DNA of 64,000 nucleotides from CAWBRT01 sp963696525 (GTDB taxonomy: Bacteria > Acidobacteriota > Terriglobia > Terriglobales > Acidobacteriaceae): positions 310,001-374,000 of the forward strand of contig CAVOKO010000012.1 of the NCBI GenBank assembly GCA_963696525.1, in the 5' to 3' direction. Positions 34,958 to 44,205 of the stretch are shown here, in pieces. Position 1 is the first letter of the stretch. Each line of letters begins with the position of its first letter. Made by a program: the position numbers and the translations under genes. The notes under the pieces were generated by a model. That model had not been told where the DNA came from, did no database searches, and saw nothing but the letters and a program-made list of their open reading frames with translations.

Positions 34958-35610
34958 GCCGTTTTAGCGTGTTTGGAAAGGTATGGATTAGTTCACAATC
35001 GCGCGCACCCAGTTCCAACTCGACCTGCGTTGCCGGCAGCACCACGAGTTCACAAACTGGCCTTGCGGTCTAGCTTCCCAGATTCGTTCAACGTATATCC
35101 TCTTCAATCCGAGAGAAGACTGGCGCCGCTTCGCTGTAACTAGCGCTTTGTGAAAAGACTCTGCCACTACGACTTTGGCGTTGACATCAATCCGGAGTTC
35201 CTGCTTAATATGAGAGTTCTCTAATGAGGTCCATTTCGGGCTCCAGTATTTCAGGGGTCGCGCAGGCGACGCTGTAATTTCCCCCTCCCTGCGTTGCCCA
35301 AACTGTTGCTTTACTGCGATTTCTAAAAGTGCATTTCTACGGCGCAGAATGCGGATTCTACGTCTGCGTGATAGGTGTGCCTATTGGAAATTCAACTGAT
35401 TACGGGAGCAGCGGCACGCATATCCTTTCCTCCTGCTTTCGGTTACCTCCAGCAAACAGTCGGCCCTGTTCTTGTTTCAAGTTGTGCAGTTCCTCCAAGG
35501 TCGCATTGGCGTTTGGGCGCAGACGGTCTGCGCCAGTGTAACGATCACGTTGAACAGCGGTGTCAACTGGCTTATTGGTGCGGCGTCGCCAGTCAGAAAA
35601 GTGAGGGAGC
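34958..35610. other. Intergenic region upstream of the repeat-protein gene
   Basis: No gene is supported in these 653 bp. A 31-bp stretch at 35180-35210 (GTTGACATCAATCC then GAGTTCCTGCTTAATA) resembles 45549-45579, upstream of the second repeat-protein gene, at about 23 of 31 positions. It may hold a promoter for the gene at 35611; GAGGGAG lies just before that ATG. Confidence 0.4.
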
Positions 35611-36822
35611 ATGATTCGCAAGTTGGCTTTCTATGTTTTGGCGGCTCTTTTCTTGTATTTTGCCACGACAGGTCTTGTGTTCGGCGCGTCCGCCGCAGTC
35701 GGACAAGGTTCTGCCGCGAGTTCTGCTACCGTTGCCAATAGCCGGGTTCCTTTATATTTCGAAGAAAATCAAGGTCAAACAGCCGGCGAGGTTCGCTTCC
35801 TGGCTCGGGCGGGCGGCTACACGGCTTTTCTGACCGGCCACGAGACGGTTTTGCACTACCACAACGGTATGCCAGGCCAGAAAGATGGCCGCGATGCGGT
35901 AGTCCGCATGAGGCTGGCCGGCTCCCGGAAGTCATCCATCATCCGGGGCGGCGAGCAATTGCCTGGCATCGTGAATTATTTGATCGGCGATGATCCCTCC
36001 AAGTGGCACACGCGAATTCCCACCTATGCCGAAGTGGACTTTGACAAGGTGTATCCGGGCGTTGACTTGGTATACCGGGCAGCCGGTAAGCAACTGGAGT
36101 TTGACTTCCGCGTGGCTGCGGGAGCGAATCCCGATCCGATCCGGATGACCTATTCGGGGGCATCCAAGATGCACTTGAATGCGTCCGGGGATTTGGTTCT
36201 GGATACAGACGCCGGTCCGGCCAGTATTTTGAAGCCGGTCGCCTACCAGGATGTCGATAACAAGCGCGTGCCGATCTCAGTGAATTACGCTCTGCTCGCT
36301 AATGGCGAAGTAGGGTTCCAATTGGGGAAGTATGATCGCACCCGCCCATTGGTGATCGACCCGACCGTAGGGCCGTCTGTTTACTACTCGACCTACCTGG
36401 GATCAGGCCAAGGTGACACTTTTACGTCCATCGCCGTTGACCCAGCCGGCGAAGCCTTCATCACCGGCTACACGTATGCAACCAATTATCCGATCGGCGC
36501 GCCGTCAGGTTATTTGCCCTACCAAGGCACATTTCCTTCGAATTACTACAACGGCGCCTTCTATCCCCCGGCTGGATTCGTCACGGCGCTGAACGCCACC
36601 GGCACCGGGATCATCTACTCGACTTTTGTATCGGGAGACAGCGCAAATTCGAGCATGGGCGTGTCACTGAATGGAATTGCGGTCGACGCCGACGGGTTTG
36701 CGTTCGTAGGAGGACAAACGGACGACCCCACGTTCCCCATGGTCAAGGCTTTTCAATCGACGATACCTGGTGCCCGCAGCGTGTACTTCGGGTACACAGT
36801 TCGAGCTCGGCGTAGTCTTTGA
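35611..36822 (+). CDS. Repeat-rich secreted protein, N-terminal part (frameshifted gene)
   Basis: A signal peptide (MIRKLAFYVLAALFLYFATT, cleavage near VFG-AS) is followed by a region with VPLYFEENQGQTAGEVRFLA and the PGVDLVYRAAGKQLEFDFRV block. This is the N-terminal domain that precedes SBBP beta-propeller repeats in acidobacterial cell-surface proteins. SBBP repeats begin near residue 255 (YYSTYLGSGQGDTFTSIAVD). The frame then runs into VRARRSL and stops at 36820-36822, while the expected repeat continues in the frame starting near 36770. It is therefore the 5' part of a single gene of about 2,450 codons. Alone it would give a 403-residue truncated export product. Confidence 0.8.
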   Translation: MIRKLAFYVLAALFLYFATTGLVFGASAAVGQGSAASSATVANSRVPLYFEENQGQTAGEVRFLARAGGYTAFLTGHETVLHYHNGMPGQKDGRDAVVRMRLAGSRKSSIIRGGEQLPGIVNYLIGDDPSKWHTRIPTYAEVDFDKVYPGVDLVYRAAGKQLEFDFRVAAGANPDPIRMTYSGASKMHLNASGDLVLDTDAGPASILKPVAYQDVDNKRVPISVNYALLANGEVGFQLGKYDRTRPLVIDPTVGPSVYYSTYLGSGQGDTFTSIAVDPAGEAFITGYTYATNYPIGAPSGYLPYQGTFPSNYYNGAFYPPAGFVTALNATGTGIIYSTFVSGDSANSSMGVSLNGIAVDADGFAFVGGQTDDPTFPMVKAFQSTIPGARSVYFGYTVRARRSL

Positions 36823-39800
36823 ACTCTCCCAACACGGCGACAGCCTGGTTTACTCCTCGTTCCTCGGGGGAGGGGACACCGACTCGATTACGGCCATCGC
36901 GGTTGACAGCTCGGACAACGCCTATGTTTCCGGAGCCAATACCGTGGCGGCCAATTACACCACCAGCGGTTTCCCCACTACCAGCGGCGTTATCTGGCCG
37001 GCGGGATTCGATCAAGAGTACTCGAGTGTTGGCGCAGGATTTACGAATGCGTTTGCCGCCAAGATCGTGCCGCCGGCTTCGGGCACTGCGACAAAAGCCT
37101 ATGCAACACTAATTGGTTGCAACGGAAGCGGAGACTCCAGTACTCCGGATACTGCGACTACTTCGGCGACGGTCTATGGCAACGCAATCGCAATCGACTC
37201 CAGCGGCAATGCCTATATTGCCGGTACGGCCAATTGCGACGTCGGCTGGCATAGCAGCACCAGCTTCGTCAGCAGTTCGATCCGGAAAAATATGACTAAT
37301 GTCACTCCGGCCTTGTCAGGGGAGCAATCTTTGGTGAGCAATACCTGGGTGCTCAAGCTGAATGCAGGGGCAACGTCCGTCTTCTATCTCGACTACCTGG
37401 GTGGCAGTGCGCCTTCGAATTACGGGTCCTGTCAATATTCGGGCACGAATTATTACTCTCCCACTACATCCGTTACCGGCATTAAAGTCGACTCCAACGG
37501 CGTTGCCTATGTGGCCGGAACGACACAGGCAAACGATTTTCAAACCACCTCAGGCGCCTTATATACTTCGCGGCAATTGGCGGGGATATCTGGCAGCGGT
37601 TATAGCGGCGGCGGGTGCACCTATACTTATAGCGGAACGATACAAACCGATGGTTATGTAACGCTCATTGCCGCTGATGGTCTGAGTTTCCCTTACTCGA
37701 CCTTTCTGAACGGGAGTACGGTTTCGGCTGGAGTCACCGCTGCCGGCTCAAGCGGGTCTCTTACCATAGCCGGCATTGCGTTAGGTACAGGTGGCCAGTT
37801 CGCGGTCGCCGGCATGGCCAATACCAGCAACTTCCCGGTACAGGGGAGTCCCTCTGGCACTCCACTTCTCAGCGGCTATCCGGGATGCGGCGCGGGCGGC
37901 GCGAACTCGTCCACTTGCGCGGATGGAGCCGCATTCATTACCAAATTCAACTCGACCGGCGCGTTGGTGTATTCCACCTTCGTGGGCGCCGGAGGCGAGT
38001 ATGGCGTGAATGGCATCGCCTCCAACGGCACGGACATTTACGTGATGATTAGCGAGCCCAACAATGGTCTGACAACGTCCGGAGCCTATGACACCGACAA
38101 TTCGAGCGCCGAAAAGGAGCTGGTGGTACGCGTACTGGATAAGCTGGCGATTTCCACCACCGTCACCGTGGATAACAAGACGGCGGACTTCAGCAGTTCG
38201 TCGCAAGTGATTTCGTTGACTTCGGACATCGGAGCGTCGTCGACCGTCAATGGAGGGACGGTCACTTACTACCTGACGAATTCCACTTCCGGCCAGGTAG
38301 GGCCTCCGTTTTCTGTAACGTCGGGGATCGTGTCCAATGGTCTGCCGCCCGCCACCCTATTCACGCTGCCCGCCAGCACGCCCGCCGGGACGTATACCAT
38401 CCATGCCGACTACGTAGGCGCGGCGGGTTTCCTGGGTAGTTCCGGGACTGGAAGCCTGGTTGTATCTTCCATCGTCAACACCTCGACGACTGTAACTTCG
38501 TCGACGAATCCTTCGATCTTCGGCCAAGTTGTGACCTTCACTGCGACTGTAACCGCAGTGGCACCCGGAACGGGCACGCCGACCGGTTCGGTACAGTTCG
38601 TGGTGGACGGAGTCAATTTTGGCTCGCCGATAGCCCTGACGGGCGCAAGCAGCAACAGCAGCACGGCGACGAGCCAACCTACGGCTACGTTGTCGGTGGC
38701 CGGATCTCCGCACTCGGTCACGGCGAACTATGTCAATGCGGACGGAAACTTCAGCAACAGTAGCGGCGCGCTCAGCGGCGGTCAGACGGTGACGAAGGCC
38801 GGCGCCACGACGGCTGTAACTTCGTCGCTGAATCCCTCGACCTTCGGTCAGTCTGTGACCTTCACTGCGACGGTAACCGCAGTGGCACCCGGAACGGGCA
38901 CGCCGACCGGTTCGGTACAGTTCGTGGTGGACGGAGTCAATTTTGGCTCGCCGATTGCCCTGACGGGCGCAAGCAGCAACAGCAGCACGGCGACGAGCCA
39001 AGCTATGGCTACGTTGTCGGTGGCCGGATCTCCGCACACGGTCACAGCGAACTATGTCAATGCGGACGGAAACTTCAACAACAGCACCTCGGCGGCGCTA
39101 ACGCAGAACGTGAACCCGGCCACCACCACGACGACTGCAGTGGTCAATGATATGAATACCGGCAGGAGATGGAGCGGCGGGGAGGTGACGGGAGCTTCCG
39201 CGTTCGCAACTTCTACGGTTCAGTCATCGGTCTCTGGTGGGCCTACCCCTACTGGCACCGTAACTTACTCTCTCTATACGAGTGGTAATTGTATCGGCCA
39301 AGTTGTGCAGTCGCAGACTGTGACGCTGAGCTCCGGCGTCGTGCCGCCTTCCTCGCCGACCGCCGCACTCGCTGCTGGCAGTTATTCTTACCAGGCAAGC
39401 TATTCGGGCGACAGTAACTATCTCTCGTCGACCAGTTGCACTTCATTGAATGTCAATAAAACCGTAGGCGTCCCCGTGGTAAGTAGCGGCACGAATCCCT
39501 CCGTCTTCGGTCAATACGTCACCTTTGCAGCGACGATTAACTCAATGCCTGGCTTCACGCCAACGGGTACGGTGACCTTCAAGGACGGCACGACGACGCT
39601 GGGGACCGGGACGCCGGCCGGCCCGGGAGTGTGGACGTACGCGACTTCGACGCTGACGGCAAGCGGCAGTCCGCATTCGATCACAGCGGTGTATGGCGGT
39701 GACGCGAACTACAGCGGGGGCACGGGATCGCTGGCCGGCAACCAGATAGTCAATCAAGCGGCGCCGACGAATTGGCCAGCGAACGTTTCAATTAGCCCTG

Positions 39801-42800
39801 CCAGCTCTTCGATTCTTGGCCAACCGGTGACCATCACGGTGCCAGTGGCGACCGGCGCGACCGGACAAGTGCTCTTCTATGACAACAGCGTCGTAATCGG
39901 TAGCGCGCAAGTCAATTCGGGCAACGCTACATTCACCACGGCCGTGCTGCAGACAGGGGGTCATTCGATCACGGCGTCCTATCTGGGCGACGCCAACTAC
40001 CTGCCGAGCGGCCCGACCTCCCCGTCGAGTTACACGGTGAGCACGCGGGCCACGAGTAGCGCGATCCATTTTTCCCCGACCTCCGTCGGCGTCGGTGTCG
40101 GCACTACCGCGACCGTGAGCGTGACTGACACGGTGCCGTCTAACGGAGCTGTGGGCGCCGGTGCACCGGGCAGCTCCGTGTTGGCCGCGCAAGGTCTGCC
40201 GGCGCCAGGGAACGGCCGGTCGGGACAGACGGCCACATTGCAGCAGGATGGAACGGTCCTGATCGTTGGTGGCACAGGAACCGGCGGCGTTTTAAGCACG
40301 GCGGTGATCTATAGTTATACGAATTCTTCTTCGGACCCAACGTTGAATCCAACGCAGGGTGTCTTCACCGCCATCGCGTCACCCACCTTGAATACGGCTC
40401 GTACCGGACACACGGCGACGTTGTTACGGGACGGGACCGTACTTGTCGTCGGCGGCAATGACGGCACCAACGCACTCGGCAGTGCGGAGATCATCAATCC
40501 GAACGTTACCCCCGTGACCGTAACAGCGCTAACCAATGGGTTGAACGCTGCCCGCACCGGCCATACCGCCACGTTGTTGTCTAACGGCCAAGTCCTTATC
40601 CTAGGCGGTCAAGCGGGAGGCAGTCCCGTAACCTCGCCGGAAGTGTATACCCCTGGGACTCAGAGCTTCGCAAACGTGGCCGCTGGTAGTCTCGCGGTCA
40701 ACCGCTTCGGTCATACAGCAACCCTGCTCGCGGACGGGCAGACAATCCTGGTGGCCGGCGGTGACGTCGGTAGCAGCGCTACTGCTGAATTGATTAGTTA
40801 CAGCAGCAGCGGCGGCACCATCACTAATGTCGGCAGCCCAGCCAACCTACCGGCGGCAATCTCGGGTCACACCGCGACGCTGCTGGCTGATGGCACCGTA
40901 GTCATCACGGGTGGGTCAACTGGCGGTACTTCAACTCCTACAGTTGTGCTCTTCCAAACGCCGGCAGCCCCCCTCGGGACTACTTTTGCGCAGACCAACT
41001 TCGTCTCGCTTAACGCCAGTGCGCTTCAGACGGCGCGCTCCAGTCACACGGCCACACTTTTGGATGACGGATTGGTGCTGGTTGCCGGTGGTATCGACGC
41101 TGGCGGCAACACGTTGTCGAGCGCCGAGGTCTATACGCCGTCCTATGATCCTCAGGGCACGGCGGGCTCGGGAGCGTCGCCAATTACCTCCGGTGATTCG
41201 GGTACAGCCGATACCGTCACTCCCACGTCCTGCGCCTTGGCGCCAACTGGCAATGGAGCGCCGAGCTGCCAGGTCACGATTACAGCGGGTGCCGTAAGCA
41301 CCGGTACGCATACCGCCAACGTAAGTTATGCGGGCGATAACAACCACAGCGGCACCACTGCTACCGGCAGCTACACGGTCGTTCAGGGCGCGCCAGTCGT
41401 AACCGTGGCTGATGCGGGCGGCACTTACAACGGGTCGCCATTTCCGGCCACCGGGTCGGCCACCGGACTAGGAGGCGTTACGTTGAGTCCGGCGGTGACC
41501 TTGAGCTACAGCGGCACCGGTTCGACCTCGTACGAACCAACCTCAACCGCCCCGACGAACGCCGGCACCTACCAGGTGATCGCGTCCTTTGCTGGAAATG
41601 CCGACTACCTGGCCGGCAGTTCTACCTCCGTGGCGTTCACCATCAGCAAGGCCACGCCGGCGTTCAGCGCATTGAGTTCGGCAACGATAACATATGGCCA
41701 GGGGCCGACGACGCTGAGTGGGACGATTCTGGCGCCTGGCTCGCTGGCGCCAACTGGGGGGCCCTATAACTTTGTAGCGGTGTACATCAATGGTCAGAAC
41801 GTTGGCAATCCTACCATTGGGAGTGACGGAAGTTTTTCGGTTTCTGCGTCGACAGGTACGCTTCCTGCCAACCCTACCGGGTATACCATCACGTACCGCT
41901 ACGGTGGGGACGGAATTAATTTCAACGGGGCGGCAGATGGCATCGGCACGCTGGTTGTCAATAAGGCGGCCGAAGCTACGCTAACGGTTACCGGTCCTAG
42001 CAGCATCACCTACGGCAGCACCGGAACAGCAACGTTTACGGGCGGCAGTGGCACGGGGGCGGTTACATTCAGCGCGGCGGGATCGACCGGTTGCTCGGTC
42101 GCAGGCACGACGGTTTCGGTCAGCAATGCGAGTGGCACTTGTACTCTGATGGCTACTAAGGCGGCCGATAACGACTACAACGTGACAACCAGCGCGCAGT
42201 ACACGGTTGCCTTAGCCAAGGCGACGCCGGTTATTACCTGGGCCACGCCAGCCGCAATCGCCTATGGGACGGCACTGAGCGCTACGCAGCTGAACGCAAC
42301 GGCTTCAGTTCCGGGCACATTCGTCTACACACCAGCGCTGGGCACGGTGTTGCCGGCTGGTACACAGAAGCTGTCGGTGACCTTCACGCCGACCGACACT
42401 GCGGACTACACCACGGCAACCCAGACGGTCAACATCAGCGACAACGAGGTAACGGTAACGGCGGGTTCGACATCGCTGACGGTTGTAGCGGGCCAGTCGG
42501 GATCGCTGCAATTCACTCTCGGCGCCATGGGATCGCTGACCTCGCCAATTACATTTGCCTGCTCCGGACTGCCAGTGGGAGCGCAGTGCGCGTTCTCGCC
42601 TGCCTCGGTCGACCCGGCGAGTCTGCCGGTGACGGTGACCGTAACCATCACGACGACGCCCCTCGAGATCCTCGGCCGCAACCGGCAGAGCGGTTGGCCC
42701 TGGATGTTGGCGATATTCATGCCCGGCCTGTTGTTATTGCCGGCTCATGGAAGCAAGCACAAGCGGCGGCAGCTCTGGATTGCGCTTGGGATGGTGCTGC

Positions 42801-42964
42801 TGCTGACGATCGCTTTCGTCGGATGCGGTGGTTCGCCGGCGGGACAAAGCATAACCAACGCTCAACGGAGTACGCCTACTGGCACTTACCCCGTGACAGT
42901 CACGGCGTCCTCGGCTGGAGCGACCCAGAGCACGATAACTTTCAACCTAAGCGTGACTCCGTAG
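36770..42964 (+). CDS. Giant surface repeat protein, C-terminal part (frameshifted gene)
   Basis: This frame (2,064 codons) lacks its own signal peptide and ribosome site and continues the SBBP repeats of the preceding frame (DSLVYSSFLGG, ITAIAVDSSDNAYVSG). Order: SBBP repeats to about 38150; Ig-like domains, including a recent tandem copy at 38492-39085; more Ig-like domains to 40130; six Kelch-like repeats (GHTATLLxDGxVLVxGG) at about 40195-41140; Ig and MBG domains to 42640; then two hydrophobic spans around a basic loop (PGLLLLPAHGSKHKRRQLWI, TIAFVGCGGSP). It ends in a short beta-rich tail. It should be anchored at the cell surface, likely for adhesion or polymer binding. Low-complexity Gly/Ser/Thr content is high. 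Confidence 0.8.
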   Translation: MPAACTSGTQFELGVVFELSQHGDSLVYSSFLGGGDTDSITAIAVDSSDNAYVSGANTVAANYTTSGFPTTSGVIWPAGFDQEYSSVGAGFTNAFAAKIVPPASGTATKAYATLIGCNGSGDSSTPDTATTSATVYGNAIAIDSSGNAYIAGTANCDVGWHSSTSFVSSSIRKNMTNVTPALSGEQSLVSNTWVLKLNAGATSVFYLDYLGGSAPSNYGSCQYSGTNYYSPTTSVTGIKVDSNGVAYVAGTTQANDFQTTSGALYTSRQLAGISGSGYSGGGCTYTYSGTIQTDGYVTLIAADGLSFPYSTFLNGSTVSAGVTAAGSSGSLTIAGIALGTGGQFAVAGMANTSNFPVQGSPSGTPLLSGYPGCGAGGANSSTCADGAAFITKFNSTGALVYSTFVGAGGEYGVNGIASNGTDIYVMISEPNNGLTTSGAYDTDNSSAEKELVVRVLDKLAISTTVTVDNKTADFSSSSQVISLTSDIGASSTVNGGTVTYYLTNSTSGQVGPPFSVTSGIVSNGLPPATLFTLPASTPAGTYTIHADYVGAAGFLGSSGTGSLVVSSIVNTSTTVTSSTNPSIFGQVVTFTATVTAVAPGTGTPTGSVQFVVDGVNFGSPIALTGASSNSSTATSQPTATLSVAGSPHSVTANYVNADGNFSNSSGALSGGQTVTKAGATTAVTSSLNPSTFGQSVTFTATVTAVAPGTGTPTGSVQFVVDGVNFGSPIALTGASSNSSTATSQAMATLSVAGSPHTVTANYVNADGNFNNSTSAALTQNVNPATTTTTAVVNDMNTGRRWSGGEVTGASAFATSTVQSSVSGGPTPTGTVTYSLYTSGNCIGQVVQSQTVTLSSGVVPPSSPTAALAAGSYSYQASYSGDSNYLSSTSCTSLNVNKTVGVPVVSSGTNPSVFGQYVTFAATINSMPGFTPTGTVTFKDGTTTLGTGTPAGPGVWTYATSTLTASGSPHSITAVYGGDANYSGGTGSLAGNQIVNQAAPTNWPANVSISPASSSILGQPVTITVPVATGATGQVLFYDNSVVIGSAQVNSGNATFTTAVLQTGGHSITASYLGDANYLPSGPTSPSSYTVSTRATSSAIHFSPTSVGVGVGTTATVSVTDTVPSNGAVGAGAPGSSVLAAQGLPAPGNGRSGQTATLQQDGTVLIVGGTGTGGVLSTAVIYSYTNSSSDPTLNPTQGVFTAIASPTLNTARTGHTATLLRDGTVLVVGGNDGTNALGSAEIINPNVTPVTVTALTNGLNAARTGHTATLLSNGQVLILGGQAGGSPVTSPEVYTPGTQSFANVAAGSLAVNRFGHTATLLADGQTILVAGGDVGSSATAELISYSSSGGTITNVGSPANLPAAISGHTATLLADGTVVITGGSTGGTSTPTVVLFQTPAAPLGTTFAQTNFVSLNASALQTARSSHTATLLDDGLVLVAGGIDAGGNTLSSAEVYTPSYDPQGTAGSGASPITSGDSGTADTVTPTSCALAPTGNGAPSCQVTITAGAVSTGTHTANVSYAGDNNHSGTTATGSYTVVQGAPVVTVADAGGTYNGSPFPATGSATGLGGVTLSPAVTLSYSGTGSTSYEPTSTAPTNAGTYQVIASFAGNADYLAGSSTSVAFTISKATPAFSALSSATITYGQGPTTLSGTILAPGSLAPTGGPYNFVAVYINGQNVGNPTIGSDGSFSVSASTGTLPANPTGYTITYRYGGDGINFNGAADGIGTLVVNKAAEATLTVTGPSSITYGSTGTATFTGGSGTGAVTFSAAGSTGCSVAGTTVSVSNASGTCTLMATKAADNDYNVTTSAQYTVALAKATPVITWATPAAIAYGTALSATQLNATASVPGTFVYTPALGTVLPAGTQKLSVTFTPTDTADYTTATQTVNISDNEVTVTAGSTSLTVVAGQSGSLQFTLGAMGSLTSPITFACSGLPVGAQCAFSPASVDPASLPVTVTVTITTTPLEILGRNRQSGWPWMLAIFMPGLLLLPAHGSKHKRRQLWIALGMVLLLTIAFVGCGGSPAGQSITNAQRSTPTGTYPVTVTASSAGATQSTITFNLSVTP
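38492..39085 (+). repeat. Tandem duplication, 324-bp unit, in the surface-protein gene
   Basis: The unit beginning GTAACTTCGTCG at 38492 recurs at 38816, an offset of 324 bp (108 codons, in frame). The central part of both (GTGACCTTCACTGCGAC to GTCAATTTTGGCTCGCCGAT) is almost identical, while the edges differ slightly. Each unit encodes one Ig-like domain with the signature VTFTATVTAVAPGTGTPTGS. Confidence 0.9.
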
Positions 42965-42983
42965 GACTGAAAGGCAGAACGAG

Positions 42984-43541
42984 ATGAGAACAATGGTGAG
43001 CAAAGCCCGGAACCTGGCGATGATCTGCGTCGTGGTTGCCTTGGCCTGCGGAAGCACTTACGCGCAATCTTCCATGGACGTCTTTGGCGGGTATTCGTAC
43101 CAGCGTCTGAATTCGGCTTCCGGCCCCAAGACCGGCCTGAGCGGCTGGGCGGCGGAAGCGCAACTGAACATGACCCGCTCGATTGCGCTGGTCACGGCAT
43201 TCAGCGGAGGCTACGGAACTGAGGCAGGCGCGGACCTCGCTTACTACACGTATGTGGGTGGGCCGCGCTTCAGCCTGCACAGAGGACGAGCGAGCCTGTT
43301 CACTCACGCTTTGTTTGGAGCAAGTGGTCTGACGGCCAGTGCGGGCGGCGTGTCCGCAACGGAAAACGCTTTTGCCATGACATTGGGAGCAGGCGTCGAC
43401 GTCCGTGTCGCGCCTCGCATTGCGGTTCGCGTGATTCAGACTGACTACCTGCTCAGCCGGCTGGCAGGTAACACGCAAAACAACCTGCGGCTTTCCACCG
43501 GGTTGGTCTTCAGACTGGCAGGCGCTAAAAACGCGAATTGA
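42984..43541 (+). CDS. Outer-membrane beta-barrel protein
   Basis: A 185-residue protein with a signal peptide (MRTMVSKARNLAMICVVVAL, cleavage after TYA). The mature part has alternating beta strands: DVFGGYSYQRLNS, LSGWAAEAQLNMTRSIALVT, ADLAYYTYVGGPRFSLHRG, and a final NNLRLSTGLVFRLAG. The aromatic-like C-terminal strand and DVFGGYSY start are typical of the OmpA-like/porin beta-barrel family (OMP_b-brl). It lies 20 bp after the giant repeat protein, so it may help anchor or export that protein, or simply share its transcript. An internal ATG at 42993 is an alternative start. Confidence 0.85.
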   Translation: MRTMVSKARNLAMICVVVALACGSTYAQSSMDVFGGYSYQRLNSASGPKTGLSGWAAEAQLNMTRSIALVTAFSGGYGTEAGADLAYYTYVGGPRFSLHRGRASLFTHALFGASGLTASAGGVSATENAFAMTLGAGVDVRVAPRIAVRVIQTDYLLSRLAGNTQNNLRLSTGLVFRLAGAKNAN

Positions 43542-43712
43542 TGGGCACGAGCAGGCGCAGCAACCTATAGGGAGCGGACCCGCAGTCTCGTTCTGGGAAG
43601 CTGCAACTCCGGCTTGGCATTTGGTGTAGTGCGTGACTGGCCAGAAATTGCTTCGGATCGGCGCCCTAGGCCAGCCGTGGGTGTCCACCTCTCGGCCAGC
43701 GGTTTCTGTTTT

Positions 43713-44009
43713 CTACATGATCTCGATGGCGATGACTTCACCGCTCCTAAGTCTTTCGCGCAGCAGCCGGACCAGCGCTGCGCGGCGTTGGCGCAGCTTG
43801 TCGAAGTCGACGTCAAAACGGCTGCGGCGGGCGTCGGCCATCATCCGATCCAGGCTGGGACGCTTGGCCTTGACGCCGCTGATCCGGTCGGTGTACTCGT
43901 GCACGATCTCGTAGCCATGCTGGGCCACCAGTTGGCGCAGGTCATACAGCTGGGATTCGGGGTGCTGGTCGACGGTCGAAACCCGAAGATAGAGGGCGGC
44001 GCGCTTCAT
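43713..44009 (-). pseudogene. Serine recombinase, truncated copy (element B)
   Basis: The first 67 residues (MKRAALYLRVSTVDQHPESQ to RRSRFDV) are nearly identical to the recombinase at 34310, including the catalytic Ser. At FDV the sequence switches to an unrelated tail DFDKLRQRRAALVRLLRERL and stops at residue 98. The catalytic arginines of the second half, the E helix and the DNA-binding domain are missing, so it cannot recombine DNA by itself. It might still dimerise with the intact enzyme. Confidence 0.85.
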
Positions 44010-44169
44010 GCGATCCTCCGCCGGCGCCGTAACCGCCGCTCCACAGAAACCAGCTCGAGTGAATCTCAAACAACTTCATCCAGTCGGGGTCGTCGGACAT
44101 GAGCTCTTCCCACCAGGCCAACAGGAAAGAGCCGCGGAAATCCTCAAGATCGGAGATATTCAGGTTCAT
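44007..44169 (-). pseudogene. Small recombinase-coupled ORF, frameshifted copy (element B)
   Basis: It starts MNLNISDLEDFRGSFLLAWW and continues to DWMKLFEIH, matching the small protein at 34149 in its core. One base is missing compared with copy A just after EIH (CACTCGAGCTGG against CACTACGAACTGG). The frame is thereby lost before the recombinase start. The N-terminal 28 residues differ strongly from copy A although flanking DNA is almost identical. Confidence 0.65.
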
Positions 44170-44186
44170 ACAGAAGATCATATTAT

Positions 44187-44199
44187 ATATCTAAGATAT
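44187..44199 (-). promoter_or_regulatory. 13-bp palindrome upstream of element B
   Basis: ATATCTAAGATAT is the same 13-mer as at 34118-34130, placed 18 bp before the small-ORF ATG at 44169. Surrounding bases differ between the copies, so conservation of the palindrome suggests function. Confidence 0.5.
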
Positions 44200-44205
44200 G
44201 TAAAA

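Noticed and set aside
38357..39045. Tandem repeats in the surface-protein gene as a possible CRISPR array
   Set aside because: The repeat unit is 324 bp, in frame and encodes Ig-like domains; there are no short repeats with unique spacers.
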